From CANKBT01 sp038236005 (GTDB lineage: Bacteria > Actinomycetota > Actinomycetes > Mycobacteriales > SCTD01), in contig JBBSTI010000009.1 of NCBI GenBank assembly GCA_038236005.1, forward strand, positions 1 through 40,647: DNA of 40,647 nt. Direction: 5' to 3'. Of this stretch, positions 31,372 to 40,131 are shown piece after piece; position 1 is the first letter of the stretch; every line of letters starts with the position of its first letter. The position numbers and the translations under genes are program-made. Below the pieces are notes generated by a model, which worked only from the letters and a program-made list of their open reading frames with translations, was not told where the DNA came from and made no database searches.

Positions 31372-32409
31372 TCAGCGGTCCCGGTGGGTCCAGGCCAGCA
31401 GGTCATCGGCGCACATCGTGTTGACGACGCGGTCCGGCCCGATGCCCGTGAGGTGGGCCCGCTCGCACCCCAGGTGTTGCCAGTCGAGCTGGCCGGGCGC
31501 GTGGGCGTCGGTGTCGATCGCGAACCGGCACCCGGCCTCGTACGCCAGCCGTAGCAGCCGCTTGGGCGGGTCGAGCCGTTCGGGCCGGGAGTTGATCTCG
31601 ACCGCCACGCCGAACTGGGCGCAGGCGGCGAACACCACCTCGGCGTCGAACTCTGACTCCGGCCGACCCTTGCCACCCCGACCGTGACCGACGACCTGAC
31701 GACCGGTGCAGTGCCCGAGCACGTCGGTGTGCGGGTTGCTGATCGCGGCGACCATCCGCGGGGTCATGTCCTGCGAGGCCATCCGCAGCTTGCTGTGCAC
31801 GCTGGCCACCACGAGATCGAGGCGGGCCAGCAGCTCGGGCTCCTGGTCCAGCGTGCCGTCAAGGTTGATGTCGCACTCGATCCCGGTGAGGATGCGGAAC
31901 GGTGCCAGCTGCTCGTTGAGCGCGGCGACCACGTCGAGCTGGGCGCGGAGCCGGTCGGCGGACAGGCCGTTCGCCACCGTGAGCCGCGGCGAGTGGTCGG
32001 TCAGCACGACGTAGTCGTGGCCGAGGTCGCGGGCTGCCCGGGCCATCTGCTCGATCGGCGACCCGCCGTCGGACCAGTCGCTGTGCGTGTGGCAGTCGCC
32101 CCGCAACGCCGCCCGCAGCGCCGCGGCACCCTCGGCGACCGGGGTCTGTCCGAGGTCCCGCACCCTGCGGAGATAGACCGGCTCCTCCCCCGCGAGCGAC
32201 TCGCTGACGGCGAGCGCCGTGACCTTGCCGATCCCGGGGAGCTCGGTGAGCGTGCCGTCTGCGACCCGGCGTGCCACCGACTCGGGACCCGCTTCGGTCA
32301 GCGTTCTCGCGGCCGTACGAAAAGCCCGCACCCGGTAGGTCGGCTCGAGCGCGCGTTCCAGGCAGAACGCGATCTCTTCCAGGTCGGCGACCGGGTCACG
32401 CGGGCTCAC
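31372..32409 (-). CDS. PHP-domain phosphoesterase with N-terminal helix-hairpin-helix (PolX C-terminal-like)
   Basis: 345 residues. The N-terminal 100 residues have the helical DNA-polymerase-X-type HhH region (LTELPGIGKVTALAVSES). The PHP domain follows, with all metal-site motifs: GDCHTHSDWSDG, LTDHSPR, GIECDI, VASVHSKL, HTDVLGHC, VEINSRPERLDPP and DTDAHAPGQL. It resembles the HhH-PHP half of bacterial PolX without the polymerase domain. Members may be 3'-5' exonucleases or phosphoesterases such as histidinol-phosphatase-like enzymes, and which applies is open. The GTG at 32409 overlaps the stop of the upstream PAP2 gene by four bases (GTGA). It is last in the ABC-PAP2-PHP operon. Confidence 0.9.
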   Translation of the reverse strand: MSPRDPVADLEEIAFCLERALEPTYRVRAFRTAARTLTEAGPESVARRVADGTLTELPGIGKVTALAVSESLAGEEPVYLRRVRDLGQTPVAEGAAALRAALRGDCHTHSDWSDGGSPIEQMARAARDLGHDYVVLTDHSPRLTVANGLSADRLRAQLDVVAALNEQLAPFRILTGIECDINLDGTLDQEPELLARLDLVVASVHSKLRMASQDMTPRMVAAISNPHTDVLGHCTGRQVVGHGRGGKGRPESEFDAEVVFAACAQFGVAVEINSRPERLDPPKRLLRLAYEAGCRFAIDTDAHAPGQLDWQHLGCERAHLTGIGPDRVVNTMCADDLLAWTHRDR

Positions 32410-33056
32410 GGGCGCACCGCCCCGGGCTCACGGATCGCACGAGACACACCGAGCGCAAGGACGACGACCGCGGTCGTCCCGAACCCGAGCAGGAGCCCCG
32501 CGACGACGTCGCTCGGGTAGTGCACGCCGATCAGCACCCGGGTCGCCGCGACCAGGAGCGGCACACCAGCACCCAGCAGCCACCAGAGCCGCTGGGCGGG
32601 CCTCAGCGCGACCAGCACCACGGCGAGCACGGACCAGGTCGCCGCCGCAGCCAGCGCGTGCCCGGACGGGAACGAGGGCCCGAACGCGGTCGCCACCGGT
32701 TCGTCGAACACCGGCCGCGGCCGGTCGACCAACGCCTTGATCCCCGTGCTCAGGACCTGGGATGCCACCCGGACCAGCAGGACCACGACCGCGAGACGGG
32801 CCCGGCGAGCGCGCCACAGCAGCAGCACGGCCACCAGCGCGACGGCGGTCATCACCGCCGGATCGCCCAGGTGGGTCGCCAGGCGCGCGAGCAAGGAGAC
32901 CCACGGACGGTGTGCGTCGAGTCGTTCGGCGGCGCCGCTCACGGCGTCGTCGAGCCGCAGCAGCGGACCGTACGAGGACAGGACCAGCAGCGCGAGAAGC
33001 AGCGCCGGCAGCGCCGCAGCGGCCCCGACCGCCGCTGCCGCCCGAGGAGACCTCAT
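32406..33056 (-). CDS. PAP2-family membrane phosphatase
   Basis: 216 residues with five or six predicted transmembrane helices. All three PAP2 motifs are kept: KALVDRPRP (107-115), PSFPSGHA (128-134, with His133), and TRVLIGVHYPSD (Arg173, His179). Such enzymes remove phosphate from lipid phosphates such as phosphatidate or undecaprenyl pyrophosphate at the outer face. The ATG at 33056 overlaps the stop of the ABC permease (ATGA); the longer in-frame extension upstream lies antisense or in another frame over the permease. It sits between an ABC-2 transporter and a PHP protein, all coupled. Confidence 0.92.
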   Translation of the reverse strand: MRSPRAAAAVGAAAALPALLLALLVLSSYGPLLRLDDAVSGAAERLDAHRPWVSLLARLATHLGDPAVMTAVALVAVLLLWRARRARLAVVVLLVRVASQVLSTGIKALVDRPRPVFDEPVATAFGPSFPSGHALAAAATWSVLAVVLVALRPAQRLWWLLGAGVPLLVAATRVLIGVHYPSDVVAGLLLGFGTTAVVVLALGVSRAIREPGAVRP

Positions 33057-33865
33057 GCGGTCATCGCGCGCGACAGCTGCCGCACCGCGACCCACCAGGC
33101 GAGCGCGGTGAACCCGAGCAGCACCGCGAGGCTGACCATCCACGACCCGACCGAGGTCTGCGCGAAGGCGACGGCGCGGAACAGCTCGACGACGTGGGTC
33201 ACCGGGTTGAGCTGGGCCGGCCACCGAAGCCAGGCCGGTGCGGTCTCGAGCGGGACGAACGAGCCGGCGACCGCGAACATCGGCACGACGAAGCCGGCGA
33301 TGACGAACGTGAACTGGTGGGTGCTCTTGAGCCGCGCGGCGAAGATGGCGCCCAGGCACGCAAACCCGAACCCGCCGACCAGCCCGATCACCGGCGCGAG
33401 CACGACGGTCGGCGCGAGCCCCACCCCGAACAGCGCCGCCACCGTCAGGGTGACCGCGGCGGTCCCGGCCGCACGCACCCCGGTCCAGAGCGCCTCGCCG
33501 GTCACCAGCTCAGCGACCGTGATCGGCGTCGAGAGCAGTCCGCCGTAGAGGTGGTTCTCCTTGCGCCGGAAATAGCCGTCGATCAGGCCTGGGAAGAAGC
33601 CGGTGAACAGCACCCCGATCCCGGCGGCGCCGGTAGCCATGAAGTCCAGATAGGGCAGGCCGGCGACGTCGGCGACCAGGGCCCCGAAGCCGTAGCCGAA
33701 GGCGAGCAGGTAGACGATCGGCTCGACCACCGACCCGAAGACCAGCGAGCACCAGACTCGCTTGAACACCCGCCACTCCCGGACGAAGAGCGCACCGACC
33801 GCGTCCGTGCGGAACCGCACGTCCTGTTCGTCGGCCCGCAGGTCAGGGGTCGTCAGGACGGTCAC
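33053..33865 (-). CDS. ABC-2 type transporter permease (NodJ-like)
   Basis: 270 residues with six predicted transmembrane segments. The first residues (about 1-20) are cytoplasmic. The EPIVYLLAFGYGFGALV entry helix and the PITVAELVTGEALWTGVRA loop are typical of ABC-2 exporters of the NodJ/DrrB type. The last helices follow FRAVAFAQTSVGSW. Partners in this family export lipo-oligosaccharides, drugs or polysaccharides. It overlaps its ATPase by four bases (ending within 33862-33865) and the next PAP2 gene by ATGA. The GTG/ATG start overlaps the ATPase stop, so the stoichiometry is probably fixed by coupling. Confidence 0.93.
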   Translation of the reverse strand: MTVLTTPDLRADEQDVRFRTDAVGALFVREWRVFKRVWCSLVFGSVVEPIVYLLAFGYGFGALVADVAGLPYLDFMATGAAGIGVLFTGFFPGLIDGYFRRKENHLYGGLLSTPITVAELVTGEALWTGVRAAGTAAVTLTVAALFGVGLAPTVVLAPVIGLVGGFGFACLGAIFAARLKSTHQFTFVIAGFVVPMFAVAGSFVPLETAPAWLRWPAQLNPVTHVVELFRAVAFAQTSVGSWMVSLAVLLGFTALAWWVAVRQLSRAMTA

Positions 33866-34791
33866 AGCACGGCTCCGGTCAGGCTCACGAACACGTCCTC
33901 CAGGTTCGCAGGTCGCCGGACGCCCCGCCTGATCAGCTCGGCGAGCCCGTCCGGCAGCCCGTGGGCGTCATGCGCCTCGCCGTCGGTGAACAGCGCGACC
34001 GATGTGCCGGCCGGACGCGAGGCGATCCCTACGGCCCGGGCGTCCCGGGTGACGCTGTCACGCCGGGCCGCGTCGCCGTGCACCTCGACCACCTCCGCGG
34101 ACCTGACGTGTCGCACGATCAGCTCGGTCGGGCTGCCGCTGGTCAGGAGGCGGCCGTGGTGGACGACCGCGACGGTGTCGCAGAGCCGCTCGGCCTCCTC
34201 GATGTAGTGCGTGGTGAGCACGACGGTGGCTCCGGTCTGGCGTACGGCCCCGATGGTCTGCCACAGCTCCTGACGGATCTGCGGGTCCAGGCCCACCGTC
34301 GGCTCGTCCAGCAGCACCAGCTCGGGCCGGTGCAGCAGCCCCCGCGCGATCAGCAGCCGCCGGCGCATCCCGCCGGACAGCTGTTCGACGAAGGCGTCCG
34401 CCTTGTCGGTGAGCCGGGCCAGCTCCAGGCCGGCCTGGACGGCGGCGGCCCGCTCGGCGCGCGGGACCCCGTAGAGCCGGGCGAAGACGTCCAGGTTGTC
34501 GCGGCAGGTGATCTCACCGTCGAGGTTGTCCAGCTGCGGCACCAGCCCCAACCCGGCGCGCACCGCGCGGGACCGGGCGGGCAGCGGGAGCCCGAGCACC
34601 TCGATCGTCCCGGCGTCCGGCACGGTCGCGCCGGTCAGGAGCGACATCAGGGTCGACTTGCCGGCACCGTTGGGCCCGAGCAGCCCGAAGCAGACCCCGC
34701 GGGGCACGACCAGGTCCAGACCGTCCAGCGCGGTCACGTCCCCGAAGCGCTTCAGGACCCCGGCGAGCCGGATCGCGGCGCTGGAGGGCAC
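33862..34791 (-). CDS. ABC transporter ATP-binding protein (NodI/DrrA-like)
   Basis: 309 residues. Walker A is GPNGAGKST, the Q-loop is near LVPQLDNL, the signature is LSGGMRRR, Walker B is LVLLDEPTVGLD, and the switch His lies in LTTHYIEEAE. The C-terminal 90 residues form the DrrA/NodI-like extension. It energises the ABC-2 permease encoded next, with a four-base overlap. The GTG at 34791 (ahead of PSSAAIRLAGV) is the only start that fits the family N-terminus. A 36-base hairpin lies between this gene and the upstream PAP2-DGK gene, so this is the first gene of its operon. Substrate unknown. Confidence 0.94.
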   Translation of the reverse strand: MPSSAAIRLAGVLKRFGDVTALDGLDLVVPRGVCFGLLGPNGAGKSTLMSLLTGATVPDAGTIEVLGLPLPARSRAVRAGLGLVPQLDNLDGEITCRDNLDVFARLYGVPRAERAAAVQAGLELARLTDKADAFVEQLSGGMRRRLLIARGLLHRPELVLLDEPTVGLDPQIRQELWQTIGAVRQTGATVVLTTHYIEEAERLCDTVAVVHHGRLLTSGSPTELIVRHVRSAEVVEVHGDAARRDSVTRDARAVGIASRPAGTSVALFTDGEAHDAHGLPDGLAELIRRGVRRPANLEDVFVSLTGAVL

Positions 34792-34825
34792 CGGGACACG
34801 CTAGCCGCGGCCCGCCTCGTACGTT

Positions 34826-34861
34826 GGTGATCTTGGGCCGAAAAAGCCGGCCAAGATCACC
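34826..34861. terminator. 36-bp hairpin between PAP2-DGK and ABC operon
   Basis: GGTGATCTTGG (34826-34836) and its exact complement CCAAGATCACC (34851-34861) form an 11-base stem. On the minus strand it extends inward (CCG with CGG past a bulged C), with loop GCTTTTT. It starts four bases after the PAP2-DGK stop. It is a likely terminator for that gene and may also act in the leader of the ABC operon. Confidence 0.7.
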
Positions 34862-34865
34862 GAGG

Positions 34866-36314
34866 CTAGGAGACGGACCGGTAGACGGTCAGCAGCCGGT
34901 CAGACGCGTGCAGCCGCAGGCGCTGCGGACCGGTCTGCGCCTCGCCGTCGAGGGCGACGGTCAGCGGCGCGTCTGACACCACCCACACCTGCTCGACCTT
35001 CTCCCGACGGTAGGCGCGGCTGCTGCCGAGCCGACCCGCCAGCAGCGCGAGCACGAGCCGGGTCCGCGCCCACGGCAGGTCGGCATCCAGCAGGCGCAGG
35101 TCCAGCAGCGGCTCGTCCAGCCGCGGCCGCCAGGCGGGCGCGAAGCCGGCCGGCCGGTAGACCCCGTTGCCGGCGAACAGCGTCCAGAGCGTGCGTGGCC
35201 GACCGTCCACCTCCACGTGGACCGGCTCGCCGTCGCGCAGCACAGCGATGCTCGCCAGCACCATCGCCGGCCACTTCCCGATCGCCCCCTCGCGTCGCTC
35301 CCTGCGCTGCACGAGCTCGGGGTAGACGCCGAGCGCGAAGGTGTTGAGAAAGATCCCCTGCTGTCCGTCGTGCGGGCCCTCGGAGCTGACCCCGACGATC
35401 ACCCCGACCGCCTGACCCAGCTGCACGGCCGAGAGGGTGTCCTGCACCGCGACGCCCAGGTCGACCGCGAAGTGGTTCAGCGTGCCGCCCGGAAAGACAG
35501 CCAGCGGCAGCCCCGCGTCCAGCGCCGACGTGGCCGCGGCAGCGACCGTGCCGTCACCGCCGCAGACCCCCAGCACGCGGCAGCCGCCCGTCGCCTCGGC
35601 GAGCGCATCGCCGAGCCCGTCGCCGTCCGTACGCACCAGCCGGGCCCGGGGCAGCGCAGCCTCGATGGTCCGGCAGACCTGTTCGGCGGCGTCCGGCCCG
35701 TGGCCGGACGCGCGGTTCACGACCACCCTGAGACCGTCGCCGTCGGGCAGCGCCGGGGCGGGGCGCGAGCGAGCCCCTGCGCGGTCGGTCGGCACCGGCC
35801 ACGCCCTGGTGAGCGAACCCGCCACGAGCGCTCCGAGCCCCAGACCAACCAGCACGTCGCCCGGGTAGTGGACGCCGGTGTGCACCCGCCCGTACGCCAC
35901 CCCCGCCGCGAGCGCACCCACCGGGACAGCGAGCCACGGCTGCTCGAGCCCGACCCCCACCGCGAAGGCGGCGGCCGACGCGGAGTGGCCGCTGGGGAAC
36001 GAGGACGTCGTCGGCTGGGTGCGCAACCGGCGGACCATCGGGACCGGATCGAGGTCCGGCCGCGACCGGCCGGACGCAAGCTTCGCCGGAACGTTGGCGA
36101 TCGCGCTGGCCAGCCCCAGCGACACCAGACCGCGCAGCGCGGCGCGACGCTGCGGTCGACCGCCGGTGGACAGCACCGCCGCGATACCCAGCCAGAGCCG
36201 ACCATGGTCGGCGGCGCGGGTCAGCGGCGGGACCAGGCGGTCCAGCGGCGTACCGCGCAGGCCCGCCAGCCGTCGGTAGGCCGCCAGGTCACGCTCGTGC
36301 AGGGCTCGCAACAT
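34866..36314 (-). CDS. Bifunctional PAP2 phosphatase / diacylglycerol kinase-like lipid kinase
   Basis: 482 residues with two fused domains. The N-terminal PAP2 domain (about 1-170) has KLASGRSRP (78-86), PSGH (107-110) and RVHTGVHYPGD (Arg143, His149). The C-terminal DAGK-type domain (about 190-482) has GGDGTV (252-257) and FPGGTLNHFAVDLG (274-287), the ATP/lipid-binding pattern of DgkB/YegS kinases. Together they could exchange phosphate on lipids, one domain removing and the other adding it. The ATG at 36314 follows GGAGG five bases upstream; a GTG about ten codons earlier is possible. It is downstream of DUF3145 by 47 bases. The ABC operon follows after a hairpin, which makes a lipid theme in the region. 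Confidence 0.93.
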   Translation of the reverse strand: MLRALHERDLAAYRRLAGLRGTPLDRLVPPLTRAADHGRLWLGIAAVLSTGGRPQRRAALRGLVSLGLASAIANVPAKLASGRSRPDLDPVPMVRRLRTQPTTSSFPSGHSASAAAFAVGVGLEQPWLAVPVGALAAGVAYGRVHTGVHYPGDVLVGLGLGALVAGSLTRAWPVPTDRAGARSRPAPALPDGDGLRVVVNRASGHGPDAAEQVCRTIEAALPRARLVRTDGDGLGDALAEATGGCRVLGVCGGDGTVAAAATSALDAGLPLAVFPGGTLNHFAVDLGVAVQDTLSAVQLGQAVGVIVGVSSEGPHDGQQGIFLNTFALGVYPELVQRRERREGAIGKWPAMVLASIAVLRDGEPVHVEVDGRPRTLWTLFAGNGVYRPAGFAPAWRPRLDEPLLDLRLLDADLPWARTRLVLALLAGRLGSSRAYRREKVEQVWVVSDAPLTVALDGEAQTGPQRLRLHASDRLLTVYRSVS

Positions 36315-36361
36315 CTCGACCTCCACCCGCGTGACGGCAGCCGGCACCGAGGACCTGCCCG

Positions 36362-36853
36362 TCAGACGACCTGGTGCAACCAGGTGACCTCGGCGCCGTC
36401 GGCCCCGCGGCGGTAGGGCTCCAGCTCGTCGTCCCACGCGGCGCCGAGCAGCTGGTCCAGGCCCAGCGCCAGCTGCGGGCCGGTGCGGGTCGCCAAGAGC
36501 GAGCGCAGCCGATCCTCCGAGACCAGCAGGTCCCCGTTGACGCTGGTCGCGCAGCGAAAGACGCCGAGCGAGGGGGTGACCGACCAGCGCTCGCCGTCGG
36601 CGCCCGGGCTGGCCTGCTCGGTCACCTCGAAACGCAGCACGGACCAGCCGCGCAGGGCTGCGGCGAGCCGGCCAGCCGTGCCCGACTCGCCGCGCCAGGA
36701 CAGCTCGGTGCGCAGCATCGAAGGGTCGGCAGGCTGCGCGGTCCAGGGCAGGGAGACGCGCACACCGAGCTGAGCGGCCACCGTCCACTCGACGTGGGGG
36801 ACGACCGCGGACGGGCAGGAGTGCACGTGGAGCACTCCGGAGGTGCGGGGCAC
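36362..36853 (-). CDS. DUF3145 family protein
   Basis: 163 residues of the DUF3145 family, restricted to actinobacteria. Conserved positions include TSGVLHVHSCPSAVVPHVEWTVAAQLG at the start, MLRTELSWRG, WSVLRFEVTEQAS and the C-terminal GAAWDDELEPYRRGADGAEVTWLHQVV. Function is not known. The GTG at 36853 has AGGAGACACC upstream and begins directly at family sequence. It is on the same strand as the PAP2-DGK gene that follows and may share its transcript with adenosine deaminase (52 bases upstream). Confidence 0.93.
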   Translation of the reverse strand: MPRTSGVLHVHSCPSAVVPHVEWTVAAQLGVRVSLPWTAQPADPSMLRTELSWRGESGTAGRLAAALRGWSVLRFEVTEQASPGADGERWSVTPSLGVFRCATSVNGDLLVSEDRLRSLLATRTGPQLALGLDQLLGAAWDDELEPYRRGADGAEVTWLHQVV

Positions 36854-36905
36854 GGTGTCTCCTAGGGGTCGAGGGGCGCCTTCCCCAGCGGCCTCGTCCC
36901 AGCAG

Positions 36906-37961
36906 TCACTCGTGTCCCGTGGTTGCCCGCACATCATGCCCTGGGAAAGGCGTCTGGACAAGCCACCGCCCGATCCCGTCCAACAGGGCCTGCTGGGTGG
37001 CCGCCGGAGCGAGGGATCCGCGCACCGAGCAGGAGGCCAGGTCGGCGAGGGCCGCGTCGGACAGCCCGAGATGGTGACGAGCGGTCTCGTACTGCTCGGT
37101 GAGCCCGGACCGGAACAGCAGCGGGTCGTCGGCCGACAGCGCCACCAGTACCCCCGCCTGCCGCAACGCCACCACCGGGGAGGCCGCCAGGGACGGCAGC
37201 ACCCCGAGCGCGGCGTTGCTCGCCGGGCAGACCTCGCAGACCACCTGCTGCTCGGCCAGCCGATCGAGCAGCGCCGGGTCCTCCACGGCCCGCACCCCGT
37301 GCCCGAGCCGCACGGCGTGCAGGTGGTCCAACGCCTCGCGCACGCTGCGCGGCCCGCGCAGCTCACCGGCGTGCGGCACCCCCACGAGCCCGGCGTCCCG
37401 GGCCAGCCGGAACGCCTTCGAGAAGTCGGCGGTCACCCCGCTGGTCTCGTCGTTGGACAGCCCGAACCCCACCACGCCCCGTCCAGCGAACCGGCGCGCC
37501 AGTCGCGCCAGCGCCTCGGCCTCGGCCGGGTGGCGCGTCCGGTTCGCGGCCACGATCAGCGCCGTCCCGACCCCGCACGCCCGGCCCGCCTCCGCCAGTG
37601 CGTCGAGCACCAGCTCGACGGTGGCCTGCAGCCCCCCCAGGTAGGGGGCGTAGGACGTCGGGTCGACCTGCAGCTCGAGCCAGCCCGAGCCGGCGGCCGC
37701 CTCGTCAGCGACCAGCTCGGTCACCACGCGCCGCACCTGCTCCGGCCCGGTGAGCAGCGCGCGCGCCGCGTCGTACAGCCGTTGGAACCGGGTCCAGCCG
37801 TGCCGCATCGTCACGTCGACCTGCGCCCCGCCCGGACCGAGCAGCCCGGCCGGCAGGCGCACGCCCGTCTGCTCCGCGAGCTGCACCATGGTCTCTGGAC
37901 GCATCCCGCCGGTGAGGTGCAGGTGCAGGTGCGCCTTCGGCAGCGTCCCCAGATCCCTCAT
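36906..37961 (-). CDS. Adenosine deaminase family protein
   Basis: 351 residues, a metal-dependent hydrolase of the adenosine/AMP deaminase type that converts adenosine to inosine. Motifs in order are HLHLHLTGG (metal ligands His11 and His13), the catalytic PHAGEL, RLGHGVRA, and SADDPLLF, the SxDDP motif that carries the last metal Asp. All catalytic positions appear kept. The closest relatives cannot be separated into adenosine, adenine or N6-modified substrates by sequence alone. The ATG at 37961 has GGGAGGGCC upstream. An ATG six codons earlier also exists. It is divergent from parE with a 114-base spacer that must hold both promoters. Confidence 0.9.
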   Translation of the reverse strand: MRDLGTLPKAHLHLHLTGGMRPETMVQLAEQTGVRLPAGLLGPGGAQVDVTMRHGWTRFQRLYDAARALLTGPEQVRRVVTELVADEAAAGSGWLELQVDPTSYAPYLGGLQATVELVLDALAEAGRACGVGTALIVAANRTRHPAEAEALARLARRFAGRGVVGFGLSNDETSGVTADFSKAFRLARDAGLVGVPHAGELRGPRSVREALDHLHAVRLGHGVRAVEDPALLDRLAEQQVVCEVCPASNAALGVLPSLAASPVVALRQAGVLVALSADDPLLFRSGLTEQYETARHHLGLSDAALADLASCSVRGSLAPAATQQALLDGIGRWLVQTPFPGHDVRATTGHE

Positions 37962-38075
37962 GGCCCTCCCGTCTTCCACAACCGTCTCCTACGCAGCGAT
38001 CCCACTGTGTCCTGCGCCCGCCTGCTCTGGCTCGATGGCAAACTACGGGGGCTGCCCCGACCCGAAGGACACCTG

Positions 38076-40130
38076 TTGACCGCTCCTGCCCCCGTCCCCG
38101 TCGACGATCCCGTCGACCGCTACGACGCCGGCAGCCTGCAGGTCCTCGAGGGCTTGGAGGCGGTGCGCAAGCGGCCCGGCATGTATATCGGGTCGACCGA
38201 CTCCAAGGGCCTCACCCACCTGGCGTACGAGATCGTCGACAACGCCGTGGACGAGGCGCTGGCCGGGCACTGCGAGCGCATCGAGGTGGTCCTGCACGAG
38301 GACGGTTCGCTCGAGGTCCACGACGACGGCCGCGGCATCCCGGTCGACGTGCAGAAGGCCACCGGGATGACCGGCGTCGAGCTGGTGATGACCAAGCTGC
38401 ACGCCGGCGGGAAGTTCGGCGGCGAGGGCTACAAGACCTCCGGGGGTCTGCACGGGGTCGGCGCCTCGGTCGTCAACGCGCTGTCGCGCCGGGTCGACGT
38501 GGTGGTCCGCCGCGGCGGACGGATCTACACGATGAGCTTCCAGCGGGGCGTGCCGGGGGTCTTCGACGACGCGGACCGATTCACCCCACGGGACGGGCTG
38601 TCGGTCGCCGGCAAGACGCCGCGCGGCCAGACCGGGACCTCGGTGCGCTGGTGGCCGGACCTTGCGCTGTTCACCCGCGGCTCGACGGTCGACCTGCAGG
38701 ACCTGCGCGACCGGTTGCGACAGACCGCGTTCCTCGTGCCCGGCCTCACGCTCGAGCTGCGGGGCCACGGGCTGGCGGACGAGTCGTTCCGCTTCGACGG
38801 CGGACCGGTCGACTTCGTCGAGCACCTCGCCGCCGACGGGGCGCTCTGCGACGTGCTGCACCTGACCGGCGACGGGCACTACAAGGAGACCGTCCCGGTG
38901 CTCACCGACTCCGGGATGACCACCCAGGAGCTGGAGCGGCACTGCGAGGTCGACGTCGCGCTGCGCTGGGGCGTCGGCTACGACACGACGTTGCAGACCT
39001 TCGCGAACGTGGTGCGCACCGGGCACGGCGGCACCCATCAGAACGGGTTCGAGCGCGCGCTGCTGAAAACTTTGAGCGAAGCGGCGAAAACCTCCAAGGT
39101 GCTGCTGGTGAAGGACGCGCCGCTCATCAAGGACGACGTGCTGGAAGGCCTGACCGCGGTCGTCACCGTCCGACTGCCCGAGCCGCAGTATCTCGGGCAG
39201 ACCAAGGACGAGCTGGGCACGCCGGGGGTCGCCAAGATCGTCGCTGATGTCGTGAGCAGGGGCCTGCGCACCGAGCTGCTGGACGACCGCAGGCGCAAGG
39301 CCCAGGCCCGCACCATCCTGGAGAAGGTCGTGGCGGCGAGCCGCACCCGGCTGGCCGCGAAGGCCAGCAAGGACGCCGCCCGGCGCAAGACGGCGCTGGA
39401 GAGCAGCACGCTGCCGGCCAAGCTCGCCGACTGCCGCTCCACCGACGTCGGTCGCACCGAGCTGTGGCTGGTCGAGGGCGACAGCGCGCTCGGCACCGGC
39501 AAGATGGCCCGCAACAGCGAGTTCCAAGCGCTGCTCCCGCTGCGCGGGAAGATCCTCAACGTTCAGAAGGCCGGCGCGTCGGACATGCTCAACAACGCCG
39601 AGTGCGCGGCGATCATCCAGGTGGTCGGGGCCGGCACCGGCCGCACCTTCGACCCGGACGCGATGCGCTACGGCAAGGTCGTGCTGATGATGGACGCCGA
39701 CGTCGACGGCGCTCACATCCGCTGCCTGCTCATCACCCTGTTCGCGCGCTACATGCGACCGGTCCTGGAGACCGGCCGGCTCTATGCCGCCGTGCCGCCG
39801 CTGCACCGCATCGAGATCTCCGGCGTCAAGGAGCCGGTCTACACCTACAGCGAGAAGCAGCTGCACGTCGAGGTCGCCCGGATCGAGAAGCGCGGCGCCA
39901 AGGTCAAGGGGCAGATCCAGCGCTACAAGGGTCTCGGCGAGATGGACCCCAGCCAGCTCAAGGAGACGACGATGTCGCCGGCCTCGCGCACGCTGCGACG
40001 GATCCTGCCGGGTGAGGTCGACGCCGCCGAGCGCACGCTGGAGCTGCTGATGGGCAACGACGTCGCGCCGCGCCGGGACTTCATCGTCGCCTCCGCAGGG
40101 CGGATCAGCCGCGAGAGCCTGGACACCTGA
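38076..40130 (+). CDS. parE: DNA topoisomerase IV-type subunit B (ParE)
   Basis: 684 residues, the ATPase subunit of a second type II topoisomerase that decatenates replicated chromosomes. The GHKL ATPase has YEIVDNAVDEAL (Glu52, Asn56), DDGRGIP and GGLHGVGASVVNALS. The TOPRIM domain has EGDSALGTGK and MMDADVDGAH; canonical gyrases have EGDSAGGSAK and TDADVDGAHI, and this variant is typical of actinobacterial ParE. LPLRGKILNVQKA and IQRYKGLGEM are intact. The TTG at 38076 with AAGGA seven bases upstream is the best start; CTG 38073 precedes it. It is followed one base after its stop by parC. Confidence 0.94.
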   Translation: MTAPAPVPVDDPVDRYDAGSLQVLEGLEAVRKRPGMYIGSTDSKGLTHLAYEIVDNAVDEALAGHCERIEVVLHEDGSLEVHDDGRGIPVDVQKATGMTGVELVMTKLHAGGKFGGEGYKTSGGLHGVGASVVNALSRRVDVVVRRGGRIYTMSFQRGVPGVFDDADRFTPRDGLSVAGKTPRGQTGTSVRWWPDLALFTRGSTVDLQDLRDRLRQTAFLVPGLTLELRGHGLADESFRFDGGPVDFVEHLAADGALCDVLHLTGDGHYKETVPVLTDSGMTTQELERHCEVDVALRWGVGYDTTLQTFANVVRTGHGGTHQNGFERALLKTLSEAAKTSKVLLVKDAPLIKDDVLEGLTAVVTVRLPEPQYLGQTKDELGTPGVAKIVADVVSRGLRTELLDDRRRKAQARTILEKVVAASRTRLAAKASKDAARRKTALESSTLPAKLADCRSTDVGRTELWLVEGDSALGTGKMARNSEFQALLPLRGKILNVQKAGASDMLNNAECAAIIQVVGAGTGRTFDPDAMRYGKVVLMMDADVDGAHIRCLLITLFARYMRPVLETGRLYAAVPPLHRIEISGVKEPVYTYSEKQLHVEVARIEKRGAKVKGQIQRYKGLGEMDPSQLKETTMSPASRTLRRILPGEVDAAERTLELLMGNDVAPRRDFIVASAGRISRESLDT

Positions 40131-40131
40131 G

